From: Tetrahymena thermophila SB210
Lineage: Eukaryota > Ciliophora > Oligohymenophorea > Hymenostomatida > Tetrahymenidae
Length of the DNA: 64,000 bases
Direction of reading: 5' to 3'
NCBI RefSeq assembly: GCF_000189635.1
Contig: NW_002476221.1
Location: 1-64,000 of the forward strand
Shown piece by piece: positions 13,401 through 25,833 of this stretch (the stretch's first letter is position 1; each line of letters starts with the position of its first letter). The position numbers and the translations under genes are program-made. The notes under the pieces were generated by a model that saw nothing but the letters and a program-made list of their open reading frames with translations, made no database searches and was not told the DNA's origin.

Positions 13401-16400
13401 TATAAATTCTTCTAACTAGTTTTCTTGTGTTAGTTACTCCACTCTTCATTAATGCCTAGCTCGTTAATTAAAGTATCATCTACTTTTTATTTTTCTGCTT
13501 TTATTTATAATATAAATAAATTTTTTTAATGTAAAATAAATAATGAAACTTACATTTTTAGCTATGCTTTGAGTTGTTGTTTTTAGTATTAATTTATTCT
13601 ATTTCTTATTCAACTTCAAAATTTTAATCATTACTTTTGATAGAAAGATTAAGTTAAGGCTTTTTTTTTATGTTTTTTGTTATTTAGGCTTCTTATTATC
13701 CTTATTTATTTGACTAAGCTTGACTATCAGTGCTTTGTTAAGGTTTTTTAAGCTACTATTTAGCTAATAATTCAATTAATTCTTCACTACTATTAGGCTT
13801 AGATAATTATTTGCTACTTTGTTTTGATATTTCAGCTTTATTATCTGATAGGGATTAATCTAAGTAATTATTTATCATCATATTTTAATGTGCTGAAGAT
13901 TTATTTTTTGATGAATTTTATTACAAATTTTAATCTTAAAAGCCTTATGAATTTTAATTTTATTATCTATGAGAGCTTTAGAAGGAATTTTATCCACTTT
14001 AATCAAAATCGTCTTCATAATCTTAAATATTAATTTAATCTTCTTCACTAAAATCTTATTGTTGATAGTTTTAAATTCTACTTTTCATTGAATCTCTTTA
14101 TAATTGTCTATAAATCATCTACTATTCCTAATCTAGCTCTTCATAATCCCTTTACTAAATACCACCCTTTATATCACTTTGATATTTATTTTTGTTAAGA
14201 TGAGAAAATTCCTCTTCTTCCTCATCATTGATTTATTTTTTTTGACTTTCTTAATCATCTGTTTAATCCTGATTATTTCCTTAATATATATTTTAATTAC
14301 TAATCTTTTTTGTTCTATTATTTTATTCATTGATATTATCTTCTTCAGTTTAATTTGTAATTATTATTTTCTCTATTTATTCAAATTTTGATCCTAATTT
14401 AGAATTTTATGGCTATTAAGCTATATTTTATTTGCCCTAAACGTTATTTTAACTATTCTTCATAGCTTGCTTATGAAGATCTTGTAATAATTAATCAAAC
14501 TCAAATTCGTCTTAAATTTCAATTTCTTCTTCGTCTTCATTATAATTGTATTATTAAAGCTTTTCTGTTTGATTATAAGTAATCTATGGATTGGAATTAG
14601 ATTTATTTGAAGTTTGTTATTAAGGATTTCTTCCTATTTTGGTATCATTACTTTCTTTCTATTTATTTTGAGTGGAATTACTTTCTTTGCTTGATTTTAT
14701 AAAACCATATTTACTAAATGGGATTTCTTCTATTTACAATTCTTTGTTAGATGAGTCTTAAATTATATTTTGATTATTTTTATTGATACTATTAGCCATA
14801 GACGATTTATTTATAATTTCTTCTTCTTCATCTTGGTCAAGGCTATAGTCATCAATCGCTCTGTTTGCTTTTGAATAGATTCCATTAGAATTTCCAAGAA
14901 GCTCCTTATTAAAATTTTTATCTTCTTCATCATCAACATCCTAATAAATTTTTTTGTTAGCTAAAGTTGAAGTAATTTCTTTCATATTAGTTATATTTTC
15001 TGTATTGTTGTATGTTTAGTTATTAACACTTTTTGGAGTTTTCATTTATTCTTAAGGTTAATGCTTACTGCTTGTTTATAAATTGAGCATAATTAATCTT
15101 TCATCATTAGGATTTCTATTAGTATTAGAAGCTGATTCGTTTCTTTCTGTATAAATTTACATTCCTTCGTTCAGTTAATCAGAGTCATGAGCATGGTCAT
15201 AATGATTTTGATATTCCTTTTACAATTAATCCTCAAGTATAAGATATCTTTTGAAAGCACGAGTTACAACTCTGCGAGTCTTTAATTCTTTTAAGCGTCT
15301 AATAATAACTCTAGCAGCTTATTTTTTAGCACTGGTGATAATCTCTTCTGGAATTTCTTTTTTATTTTACATTTGAGGTGGATTTTATTTTTTATAGTTT
15401 AAGCTACTGCTTAGGTTAATTTTATTCTTGAAAGTTGTTGATTTCTCTTAATTTGGTTATTTTTAAATATTTTCTTGGTATTCTTTTTCTATCCTTCTCA
15501 TCTCCATAATATTTAACTCTTATTCTGAGCGCTAGCTGCTTTATTAACTTTTCTTATCTTCATTATTAATAGTAGATTGGAGTTATCCTTTTTCAGAAAA
15601 ATTACTTGTATCTAACTCTTCAATTTCGAATGGTTCATCAACATTGTTATTAGCAACTTCTTCAGCCTTGTCAACCTATTCATTATCTTCTTGCAAATGC
15701 TCATGAGCATTACATCTGTCTTCGATTTCAAAGTCTTCTTATTCGTTTTAATCATAATTTTCTTACTCCTAATCATATACTTAAGGTTGAGGCATTCCGT
15801 AAATCTAATATGCCTACATTTAATGACCAATGAAGTCCTCTTAATCATCTTCTTCAGGAACAATATTATCTTCTTCACAATAATTTTCATATAATTATCT
15901 TACATGATTTTAACTTGTATTCAAATTATAATAATCATTAGGTACAGGATTATTTTACTACATCTAATAATAAGGCTATTAGTTTTCTTACTGATTTTCT
16001 TCATCTTCGTAATATTCTTCTTCTTCTTCCTAATAGACAGGATTGCTTGCTTCCAAGTTTTAAAATTTTTATAAAAATTCTTGTTAAATCATAAGCAACT
16101 CCTCTTGAGTTAAACTTGCTATTTACTCATCTGTTAATAACTGCTATAAATATTGAATTAATTCAGAATTAAAATTATTATTCAAAAAAATTAAATTAGG
16201 ATCTTGTTATTGATGATGATTTTGTAATTTTTATTCTTTTTAAAAATTTTGATTATTATTTTAATTATTTATCTTTTTGTTCTTTTTACCACTCTAATTG
16301 TTTGTGTTTTGATTATTATTGTCTTTTGATTGAGATTTTTTATTTTTTTGTTTTTTATCACTTAATTTAGACTAAGGACGAGATAAGTTTAAGCCTGGAG

Positions 16401-19400
16401 AAGGAACTGAAACAATATGATTTGATTATCTACTGCTGCTTCCTTATCCAGTACCTCCAACAATGTCGCTATGACGTTGAGGAATATTATTTTTAGATGA
16501 GTCCTTAGCTCTTGGGATAGGTATGTGATTCGATTCGCTATATCTCTATTGTATTTGAGACGATGCAGGCCTATTATTTGTATTGCTATTATATTTGCTC
16601 GAATAATTAACTGAATTATTATTTTAGGAATTACTGCCCAAATTAAACGAAATACTGTGATCAGTAAATTTATCCATTTTATTTTTATGTTCTTTTTATT
16701 CATTTACAAAAGAAAAACTCTAATTATGAGCTGGTAGTTGCTTACCCTATCTCTTTTCATCTATTTGTTTTTTAACATTCTTAGATATTATTTGGGATTT
16801 TAGTTTAAGCTATCTCAGCTTTTCTTCAAGTTAACAAATAGTATTTTTTTAATCGTTTTAGGATATAGGGTTTTCATAATTTTCTTTAACTTTATTTGAA
16901 GCAGTAACACCACTCCCACGAGATTGTGACCTCTTTTATGGAGCTAATACTGAATTATTAAGATTGCTGTTGTTTCTCGAATGTCCCTTACTATTATTTG
17001 CAGTTTTAACTGAATTTTTATCAGGATTAGACATGGGATTGATGATAACATTGCTTTTTGTACTTTAAGAAGCATTATTTATTACAACATTATTTGGATT
17101 TACAAAAATATTTGTATTATTATAGCTATTTTAATTACTAAAAGACTTTTTGCTATCATAATTTTATTATTAACTTCTATTGTTTGAGTTTGTTGTAAAG
17201 TCAAAAGTAAAACTTTTTTCTGTTAAAGGTTAATTTTCTACTTCTTTTTACCATTACTTGTAATTATTCTAGATAATCTCAAATTTATAATCTTCAAAAC
17301 CACTTTCATCATTTAGATTGTTGTCATGTTAAAATGAATTAAAATTATTATCAACATCCTTAGCAGCAAAAGAGTTATCCTTGTTCAAATTACTTTTAGG
17401 AATATTGATTACAGATTAGTTTACAGATTTATTAGATTGGTTAGGGCGTTATCTTTAAGAAGACTTTGATCTTTATTCTCTAACATGTTAATCTAAATTT
17501 TCTAAATTCTTTTTTACAATTTTTTTTCTTTATTTTTCAAGGTTTTCTTCAGATTGTTTCTATTTTTATTTTTTTTAAAGCTGCATATAAAAATGGATTT
17601 TTTATTATTCTTCTTAACTTAACTCCTTTTTATTTTCTTTGTTTTACAGCATCAATTAGTCGTACCATATTTTATGTTCTTTTTTTTAATTAACAAATAA
17701 ATAATTTTGTATTTGATTGACTGATTTAATTGCGAATATAATATGTTAATTACTTAAAATTAATTTATCTATTTCTTCTTAGGAAAAATTATTTAAAAAT
17801 TAGAGGCCCATTTCTTCTCTCCTTTCCTTTTCTGTCCTGCTTTTTGAAGGGGATATATCCTATAATAAGCAAAAAAATAAAATGAAGTAAAAAAATTTTA
17901 TTTTTTAAATACTTTAATAGATCTTTCCCTGCTTCTATCTTTTTTTTATTTAAATTTTTACTGGTCAACTCCCCAAGCAAAACTTTAATCACTACTTCTT
18001 TTTACTACAGTAATCTTTTATGCATTCATTTATCTTATTTCTGAATTTTTTTGCTAATTTTCTTTTTTTTTCAAAGCCTTTTTTTGATTTTCTTCTTCTT
18101 CATTTTTTCTTTTTAGAAATTCTTCTTCTTTAAGTTAACATTTTAAAATAGTTTTTTATAAATGAGATTAAAAAAATTTGATTCTTACTTTATTTCTGCT
18201 TAATATTATTTAAAATCATCTATTAAACTTCCTTGCATTTTTCATCATTTATCAAATAATTTTTGTTTTGAGGACTGTTTTTTGGTTTATTAGCATTTTA
18301 GCTTGCACATCTCAAATTTAAAAAATCATTTCCAACTTCTATTTCATTTTTTAAATTTTAAATAAATAAAAAAATAATATTTTTTGAAATTTACTAATTT
18401 TTTTTAGCTCTTTCTGATTTTGAATATGGTTTTCAAATTTTCTTGAACTGTTGCTCCTTTCTTTAATTTTATGATTTCCTTGGCTACTTACAGCTCTTTA
18501 GCGACTTCTAGATCTTGATTTACTCCTGGATTATTGAAACTATTAACTTTATTTAAAAAATAGCTTTAATTATGACACAAGAGGCTTATTACCTTTTATT
18601 TTATTCATTATTTCTTGAACTTGATCTTTTCTTTTTCTTTTATCTACTAGATGGAGTTTAGGAATTTCTACCTTTTACTCTAAATGAAAAAGTAGTTTAT
18701 CTTCCTGAATTTTTATTGTTAATTATATCTTCTTAATTAGTTATGTTTTACATCATTCTTACATATTCCTAATGCTACTAATTCTATGCTAATCCTCCTA
18801 ACATATCTTCTCCTTATACATTGCTGTGGTAATCAATGGCTGCATTGCTATTATTTTCAAATCGATCTGAGAACTCCTTTTCACTATTAAATTCTTCAAG
18901 GAAGTTGTTGTTCATTTCTATTAAAACCAAAAATTGATTATATATTGAATCTCGAAAGCCAAATTTTAAATTGAGTAATCAAAATCTATTTTCAAATTTA
19001 AAAATAAAGCTGTTTTTACCGATTTAATCTTGAAACCCTTGCTCATTATGTATTGCATACGATGCATTCTATATTGCTTTGTTTTAAAAAAGAAATGAGC
19101 TATCCTATCCTTTTTCTTATTTCTAATCTTTCTTGGAGTGTGCATTCTTGTTCCCAGAATCTTTGTTTTATTTTTTCTTTTTAGGAGTTTTTGATTTTTT
19201 AACTACTTTTAACACTCCTCCTACTTTTTTAACTTTCTTAACTTATCCAAAGAAAGCAGTTGAATTATCGTTAGACCCTTGAGCTTAAACATGATTAGAA
19301 TTATTAGTATTATTAGACTAAGGTGATAAAGATCTATTTTGGACATTCATAGTACCACTGCTAATAGCTTTCATTGATTTAGAAGCTGCTGTTTGGTTGT

Positions 19401-20280
19401 TTGAAGATTTACTATTAGCTTTTTACTAAGTAAGTATACTATTCATTTGTATTATCTCTTCGCCATCATCATACTCATTTAAAGAAATATTGTTTGCTCT
19501 CATGTTGGTTTGATAATATAATTATCTTTAGTTTTCTTTGTTGAAACTATTAGGTTGAGTTATGTAATTTTGTTCAGCTTATATAAGTTCAATATCTGGA
19601 ATATCCAAAAAAACGCTATCATCTTAATTACTTAACTTACTAGCGCGACCACGACTATTACTTCTGTTTTTTTTCTTTGTTTTCATTAAATCTACAGGAA
19701 TAGGGAATTTTCCTATTAGATAGTTAAAATAAAATATAATAAAAATCTTGATACTTTGCTTTTTTTCAATATTGATCTTGATTTTAGTAACTTATTGACT
19801 AACTATATTAATTAATTAACTTAATTAATTTTAATAAATGGATACTTATATTTTAATTCTAGGTTGTACTACTACCGCTGATTATAAGACTGTTTTAATT
19901 TTCTATCTTTCTTCCTATAATTAAACTGCTATCATTCTAATTACAATAACTTTCTCCTTCTATGTAGCTAATATTTATAAAAACAAAAGCTTTTTAATAT
20001 AACTTTAATAGAAAAAATTGCTAATAACAAACCTTCTATTGAGTCCCTATTAATAATGCTTGATGTAAGTTTTTGGGACTCCTGAGGTATCTGGATGTCC
20101 GATATCTAATGAGAGATTAAAGTGATTGTTTGATTGCTGAATATAATTATTTTTCTAAATATTTGAGATGTCTATATGTAAGCGCTATTTAGTAATTTAG
20201 TTTGAGTTCATATTTTTGTTGCTATTCTAAACTGTTCTATCTATTCCTTCTTTTATGTTGCTAATACCTGTACTATTCAT
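7413..20280 (-). CDS. Giant low-complexity protein (~3,900 aa) with IQ-like segment and C-terminal DUF4378-like domain
   Basis: This is a single minus-strand gene of at least a dozen exons read from ATG at 20280 to TGA at 7413. Phases match at every junction tested. Examples are introns 19968-20032 and 19713-19845, and the introns near 18.9, 13.5, 13.35, 12.45, 11.85 and 8.6 kb. The exon from about 16.3 to 13.56 kb alone reads about 2.7 kb without a TGA. Most of the protein is Asn/Gln/Ser-rich linker with Lys/Arg- and Arg/Ser-rich patches near the N-terminus and several Glu/Lys coiled-coil stretches. Around 15.3 kb lies an IQ-like helix (AARVIIRRLKELKTRRVV). The last two exons (about 8.2-7.41 kb) carry a folded region: FLTHINTWLGPQPEELLKLL, then RIHNKAIFEAFNEALDYQR and a C-terminal VELSQMVFDLLIYEACNEF. 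This resembles DUF4378, found at the end of plant TRM/LONGIFOLIA and many ciliate proteins. A microtubule or basal-body role is plausible but inferred. Confidence 0.82.
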
Positions 20281-22257
20281 TTTATAAATCACTTTAGTTA
20301 GTCTTTTATTAATGTCTATTCTATTATAAATATTACCCTCAGTTGTTAGCTTATTTTGCTTCTGATTTTTAGTGAGGGTTTAAGAAAATTTAAGGCCTGT
20401 TTATTGAAAGTAAAATATTGTGAGCCTTATAAACCAATCTTAAGTTTGAATTTGATTTTTTGTTTTTTACAATAATAAATAAATAATAATGTTAATTATA
20501 TTGCCAAAGGTTTTTTTCCGTGATTTAATTTTTCAATTTACTAATTTGCAATTTATAATTTGTTAATATGATTGATTATCTATGAATCTTGTTAAAACTA
20601 AATAACTCCTCTCCTTTAAATTACTTCCTTTTTTTGAATTGATTTTTAAATTTTCATAGATTATGTTATGTTGGCATATATCTCTATTCTCTTCATAAAT
20701 GTATAGTATTTTAATCCCATTTATTTTTTAATCACATTTTCAAAAATAAGCATGTAATTTAATTTTATTCATCTTTCAATTTTAATTTTCCTGATATTTT
20801 TAATGAATATAAAGTATAAGTAAATATGCCATTCATTTAAATTGAATTTACTAATTCTAATTTGATAATGCTCATGCAAATAAATTTATATATTTTTTTT
20901 AATGAATCTTAAATTTATTTTCTTAAATTCTTACACAATTTATGAATATTAAAATAAATTAATTTATTTTATTTTTTTACAATTAAATATAATTTTATTT
21001 AAATTAAATGTACAAATATTAAATATATTTTATTTTAAAACATAAAGTATATAAAATTTTACTATTAAAATAGGATATTTATATATTTAAAATTTTATAA
21101 ATGCAAATTTGATTAATTTAAATCTTGGTATTATCTTTTTAAGTAATTATTAATTCAAGATGGTTAAAAATAATAAATTATGTTTATTAAATATTTATTA
21201 ATTGGTAAGACTTTTCAAATTAAATTAAAATACATACAATTAAGTCTTTTTATTTAAAAAAATAAATCAAAATTAATAATTAAGTTTACAAAAGCTGCAT
21301 CTTAACTTTATATTTTAAGATTATTTTTACATTTTTCTCACATTTTTTAATATAATTATTAATTTAATTTTTATGTAATATCTTTTGCTAAATTATAAAT
21401 TTATTATAAGCTTTTTTAGATTATAAAATGCATTAATATATTTTAATTTTATAAATAGATAATAAAAATATTTTATAGATAAAATTATTGATATAAAATG
21501 TATAATTAATTTAATTTTTAATCAATAAAAAGAAATAGATAAAACAAAATTAAAAATAAAATTTTTAAATTTAAATTAAACCATAATTATTTAAAAATAA
21601 TTAATTAAAAATATAATTTTTAAATTATTTAAATTTTAAAATAATGTTTAATTTTGTTATTGTTAGGGCTAATCCTAATAAAATATTTTTAAAAGTTATT
21701 AAAATTTAATATTTATAATTTTAAAACTTCTTATTAAATAAGATTTTTTATTAAAATTTTATAAATTATTTATTATGATTCAAACCAATTTTATCTTTTT
21801 AAGCTTTGACATTTTTTTATTCATAAAATATAAATAAATATATTTATTTTATTAAAATATATTAATTTTATACATGATTTTTTAAATTAATAAAATTAAA
21901 AAATAAATAATTAGAGTTAGGAAAAGAAATCTTGTTATTAAATTAAATATTTATTAAATCAATTATTTAGAAAAATCTATTCTAAAAAAGTAAAAAATCA
22001 CAGGAAATATTTAAAACTTTTAAAAGTAGATTTAGTATCTATAATAAATATACAATTTGTGGATATCAAGTTTTTTTTTTATGATTCTTTTAAAAACTTT
22101 TGAATTTTTTAAAGAGTTCCAGTCTTATTCTTAATTAATTATAGTCCAAACAACTAAAAAAAGATTTAATTATTTTAAAATTTTTAGTTTTCTTAATTAG
22201 TTATAAGATTCGATCATAAATTTTTTACTATAAACAAAGCTAAATTTTAATATAAAA
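20281..22257. other. Divergent intergenic region, ~2 kb
   Basis: Very AT-rich DNA separates the divergent giant gene and the CFAP20DC-like gene, so it should contain both promoters. It is mostly homopolymer-like A/T runs with no coding-like frame, no tandem array and no recognisable RNA gene. Confidence 0.7.
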
Positions 22258-25200
22258 ATGTTTTAAAATGCTTATTAAGGAGGCACTCATGTAGAAATAT
22301 ATGATGCAAAAGGTATTAAAATATTTTCAATATTTTTGTTCCAATATAATAGATTTGTTTTAAAATCAGTCAACAAAGATAAAGAAAAAAGTTACGCAAA
22401 TCTCTATAGAATGACAACTCCTTAAGGATATTCAAAAGTATTTGATAAGGATATTAAAGGTATTAATATAAAAGAGGCATTAAAACTTAAGCAATGTACT
22501 TTTTTATATAAAAAGGATATATTTATAGCATAGATGGACATAGTACTAAAATGAGATTTCCAAAAGAAGATAAAATTGATTTATGTATAGTTTAGCATTT
22601 TCTTGTATTTTAGATTTATCTACCGTTTGGTTCACCTTGGAATTTAGAAATTGGCATAGCAGATACCTAAAAGGTAACAAAATTAGTTGATGTAGGATTA
22701 AACAATTACAAATTTTATTCATTAGGTAAATAGGAGAATTAATTTAGTAAGTGCTTTAAATAAAATAGAAACTAAGTATTTTCACGTTAAAGTCCCTAAC
22801 GATATTATTAGACGTGGAGAATGGTTAAACTTAAGTATAGACGTTAATAGTTTTATGGAAGCTTGGAAAGGTATTTGATAAATAGCATTAATTTTAGAAC
22901 AATTATATCATATTAAATATCAGTTAGTAAGTATTCATTCTAAAATATTTTGTTAAAAATTCAAGGATCCACTTTTCGTTCTATTGATAGTATAACAATC
23001 GGATCAACCTGTAGAATTCGTAGAATTTTTAGTATGAAGAATCCTCTTTTTGAGTTCAGTTCAGAAGATAATGCAGAAGAGCAAATGTATTTGCAATCCT
23101 CTTTATATAATTAATAAAAACCGTAAGATTGTATTTAAATTTTGTAAACATATAATAATAATCACAAATCATATATTAGAGAAGATATACCTAAAAATTT
23201 TGCCTTTCCACCTGGCTTTTAATATTCCAATCAGCTAGTGAATTATCAAAGAATTTTAGATAATGTTGATCCAAAATATCTTGAAAGTATAAGTGATTCT
23301 GTTGATACATTAAAAATGAATAATCCTGCTTCATCTGTCCCAAAATCAATGTATAAAAACTCTTTAACTAACAATACCAACAATGTTAAAGCTATTGCTA
23401 CAAAATCAATCAAATAAGGCATAGGCATTAATAATAGTGTATAAAAATCAATCCCAGATGTTACTCATGATTTTCATGAAAAATCAACTATGGGATAAAA
23501 GTAGATTGAAACATAGAAAAAATCATATGCTAGAATAGACAGAAGCCCTCCTTCTATCTAAAATACTTAATAGCAAAATTCTAAATATAATTCTTCAACT
23601 AAAAGAGAATCATCTATTTCAAGTAGTCATAATTTAGATGAAGAGCAAAAATATGATACTAACTTAACAAAGGCAAAACCTCGCTAAGCTTCAAGAGTGA
23701 TTAATATTATAATTCTTATTTTATCTACTAATAGTTTATTCAATTTGTTTTATTGTTGTAAAATAGGAACCTGTAAGACAATCTTTGAAAACATAGAAAC
23801 CCCCTTAACCACAAACCAATAATAATAACAATCTTTAGTAAGGGTAGCAGATATAAAAAAATATTCCTAAATCTCCAATAAGCTAGTCACTTAAATCACC
23901 AACTACATCACTTAAGGATATAAATTAACCACAAAATTCTTCATCGAGACAGCCAACAAAGAACTAATAAAGACAACCATCAACTTAAAAGAAAGAAACA
24001 TCAGCTAATATATAAAAAAACAATCCTTGGTATGCAGGTGTGAATAAAGGTCCTAAAAAGTAATTTGATGATAAAGGTTAAGAAGATAATGAAGAAATAG
24101 AAGAAAATTTGGAAGCAGAATATTACGATAAATATGAAATAGATGAAGAATTACCATAAACAATAAAAAAGAAAGAATCTAAAACAAATACTTCATCACC
24201 CTAGATATCTCAAAAAATGACCTAATAAAATGATAAAAATTTAAATAATTAAAATAAAAATAATCTAGGATAAGTTAAGAGTTAATAATTAAAAGAAAAA
24301 TCTTTAACTCAATAACTTGAATCTAAAAGAAATGTCAAAAGTGCAAATAATTTTGGAAAAAAGGCTTCATTAATTGACCCGAAAAAAACAAAGGAGGGAA
24401 ATAAAAAAGACATCCAAAAAAAAGAAAACCAAAATGATAAAAATTAGAATTTAGGATATGAAAACTAAAATGCATTTAACAGCATGAACACAGATTTAGA
24501 TGAAGAGAGTTATTTCTAACTAACTTAAAAATTTAATACAGTTAGCGATCCAAATCAATTTAAAGATCTCTTTGCAAATTCAAATCGTAAATAAAAATAA
24601 TAAGCCGAAGATTCTTATGGCCAGGGCGAATATGATGATTTAGATTAAAGAGAAATAGAAGAAGACATTGTTACTGATTAAAATCATAATAATCCATCTA
24701 TAAATAAAAATACAAGTCAAAATAAAACTACCACTAAAAATACTAATAATAATAATAATGCTAAGAGCTTCCTTAAACAAGATACTGTAGAGAGCAAAAA
24801 ATATTAAACAAACCGCGATTTCTCTGGAGAAAAGAAGAATTAATAGTTTGAAGATAGCCTCGAAGGACCTTACATTGAAAGAAACTTAGAAAACGATGAT
24901 GAAAATTATCAAGATGAGTTAAATGATAAGTATGCCTCCCCGGATAAGGATGATTAAGGAAATAACTACTCTAATCATAATATTTATGAAAATCATCTCA
25001 ACAAATTTATTAATAATTCATAAAGACCCTTTACACCTCCTTTTTAAGCAGTTGTTCCTTTGCAAGGAAGTTCAATAGTAACTAAAAAAAATAATTAAAC
25101 AGTAGTAATTCAAAATCAAGGCTATTATGAAGATGATGGAAATTACAAAAATGAATAAAATAAAAGCAATATTTCAAAAAAATCAAATAGAGTAGATAAT

Positions 25201-25302
25201 AACGATTTTGAAGATTAAGAATAGCTAGAAGTTATTTACGATCCTGTTCTTAACTGTTATTATGATCCAAACAGCAAGCAATATTATGAGCTTAAATCTT
25301 GA
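22258..25302 (+). CDS. CFAP20-domain protein, CFAP20DC (C3orf67)-like
   Basis: Six exons join in phase: 22258-22312, 22370-22459, 22516-22673, 22726-22870, 22966-23696 and 23767-25302. The first 210 residues are a CFAP20-like domain. It starts MFQNAYQGGTHVEIYDA, then KVFDKDIKGYIYSIDG and FLVFQIYLPFGSPWNLEIGI, then RRGEWLNLSIDVNSFMEAW and STCRIRRIFSMK. The opening MF.N.YQGG.FVEI is characteristic of CFAP20DC rather than the short axonemal CFAP20. The remaining 700 residues are Asn/Gln/Ser/Glu-rich disordered sequence. The protein ends in a Tyr-rich motif, YDPVLNCYYDPNSKQYYELK, just before TGA. CFAP20 family members are ciliary and centriolar. Localisation here is inferred. The fifth intron has an atypical donor, GTGATT, but both flanks agree in phase. 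Confidence 0.9.
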
Positions 25303-25833
25303 TTTAATAAATTATTCTTTGTAAAAATTAACATTTATTTACTTTTTATTCTTTTTAAAACTTAAAATTGTTTATAAAAATATTTAAAATAAAATAAATA
25401 ATAAATTAAATAAATTTTGTTTTCCACAATATTTCATTTAATGTTCTAATTTTCATCAATCTGTTTAAAAATTATTTATATTTTTATTTTTATACATTTT
25501 TTATCTTTTTAAATTAGAATATTTATTGACATTTATCAATTAAAATCGTTTTGGATTTAAAAATAAAAATTGATTTAAATTCATTATATTTTAAATAAAA
25601 ATTCATTTATTTTTATTATGTTTTAAATAAAAAATCATGTTATAAAAAATAAAAAATTATAATTTATCAGTATTTATGCAAATTTTGTAAAAAATTTTGT
25701 TTGGTTTAGTGATTTGATAGATTTGAAATTTTAATAAATTTAAAAATCTAAACAATTAAATTTTCAGGTTTTAATATTTAAGTTCAAAAAAAAAATATAA
25801 ATAGCAAATATTGTTAGAAAGCAACCAAAAAAA
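25303..25833. other. Intergenic spacer between tandem genes
   Basis: About 530 bases of AT-rich DNA lie between two plus-strand genes. There is no protein-like frame. Presumably it holds the 3' UTR of the CFAP20DC-like gene and the promoter of the APC2 gene. Confidence 0.65.

Noticed and set aside
7413-20280. Splitting the giant locus into two or more genes, for example at the ATG near 18915
   Set aside because: The apparent TGA before that ATG is removed by a single longer intron that keeps phase. Downstream exons continue in one frame to the DUF4378-like end.
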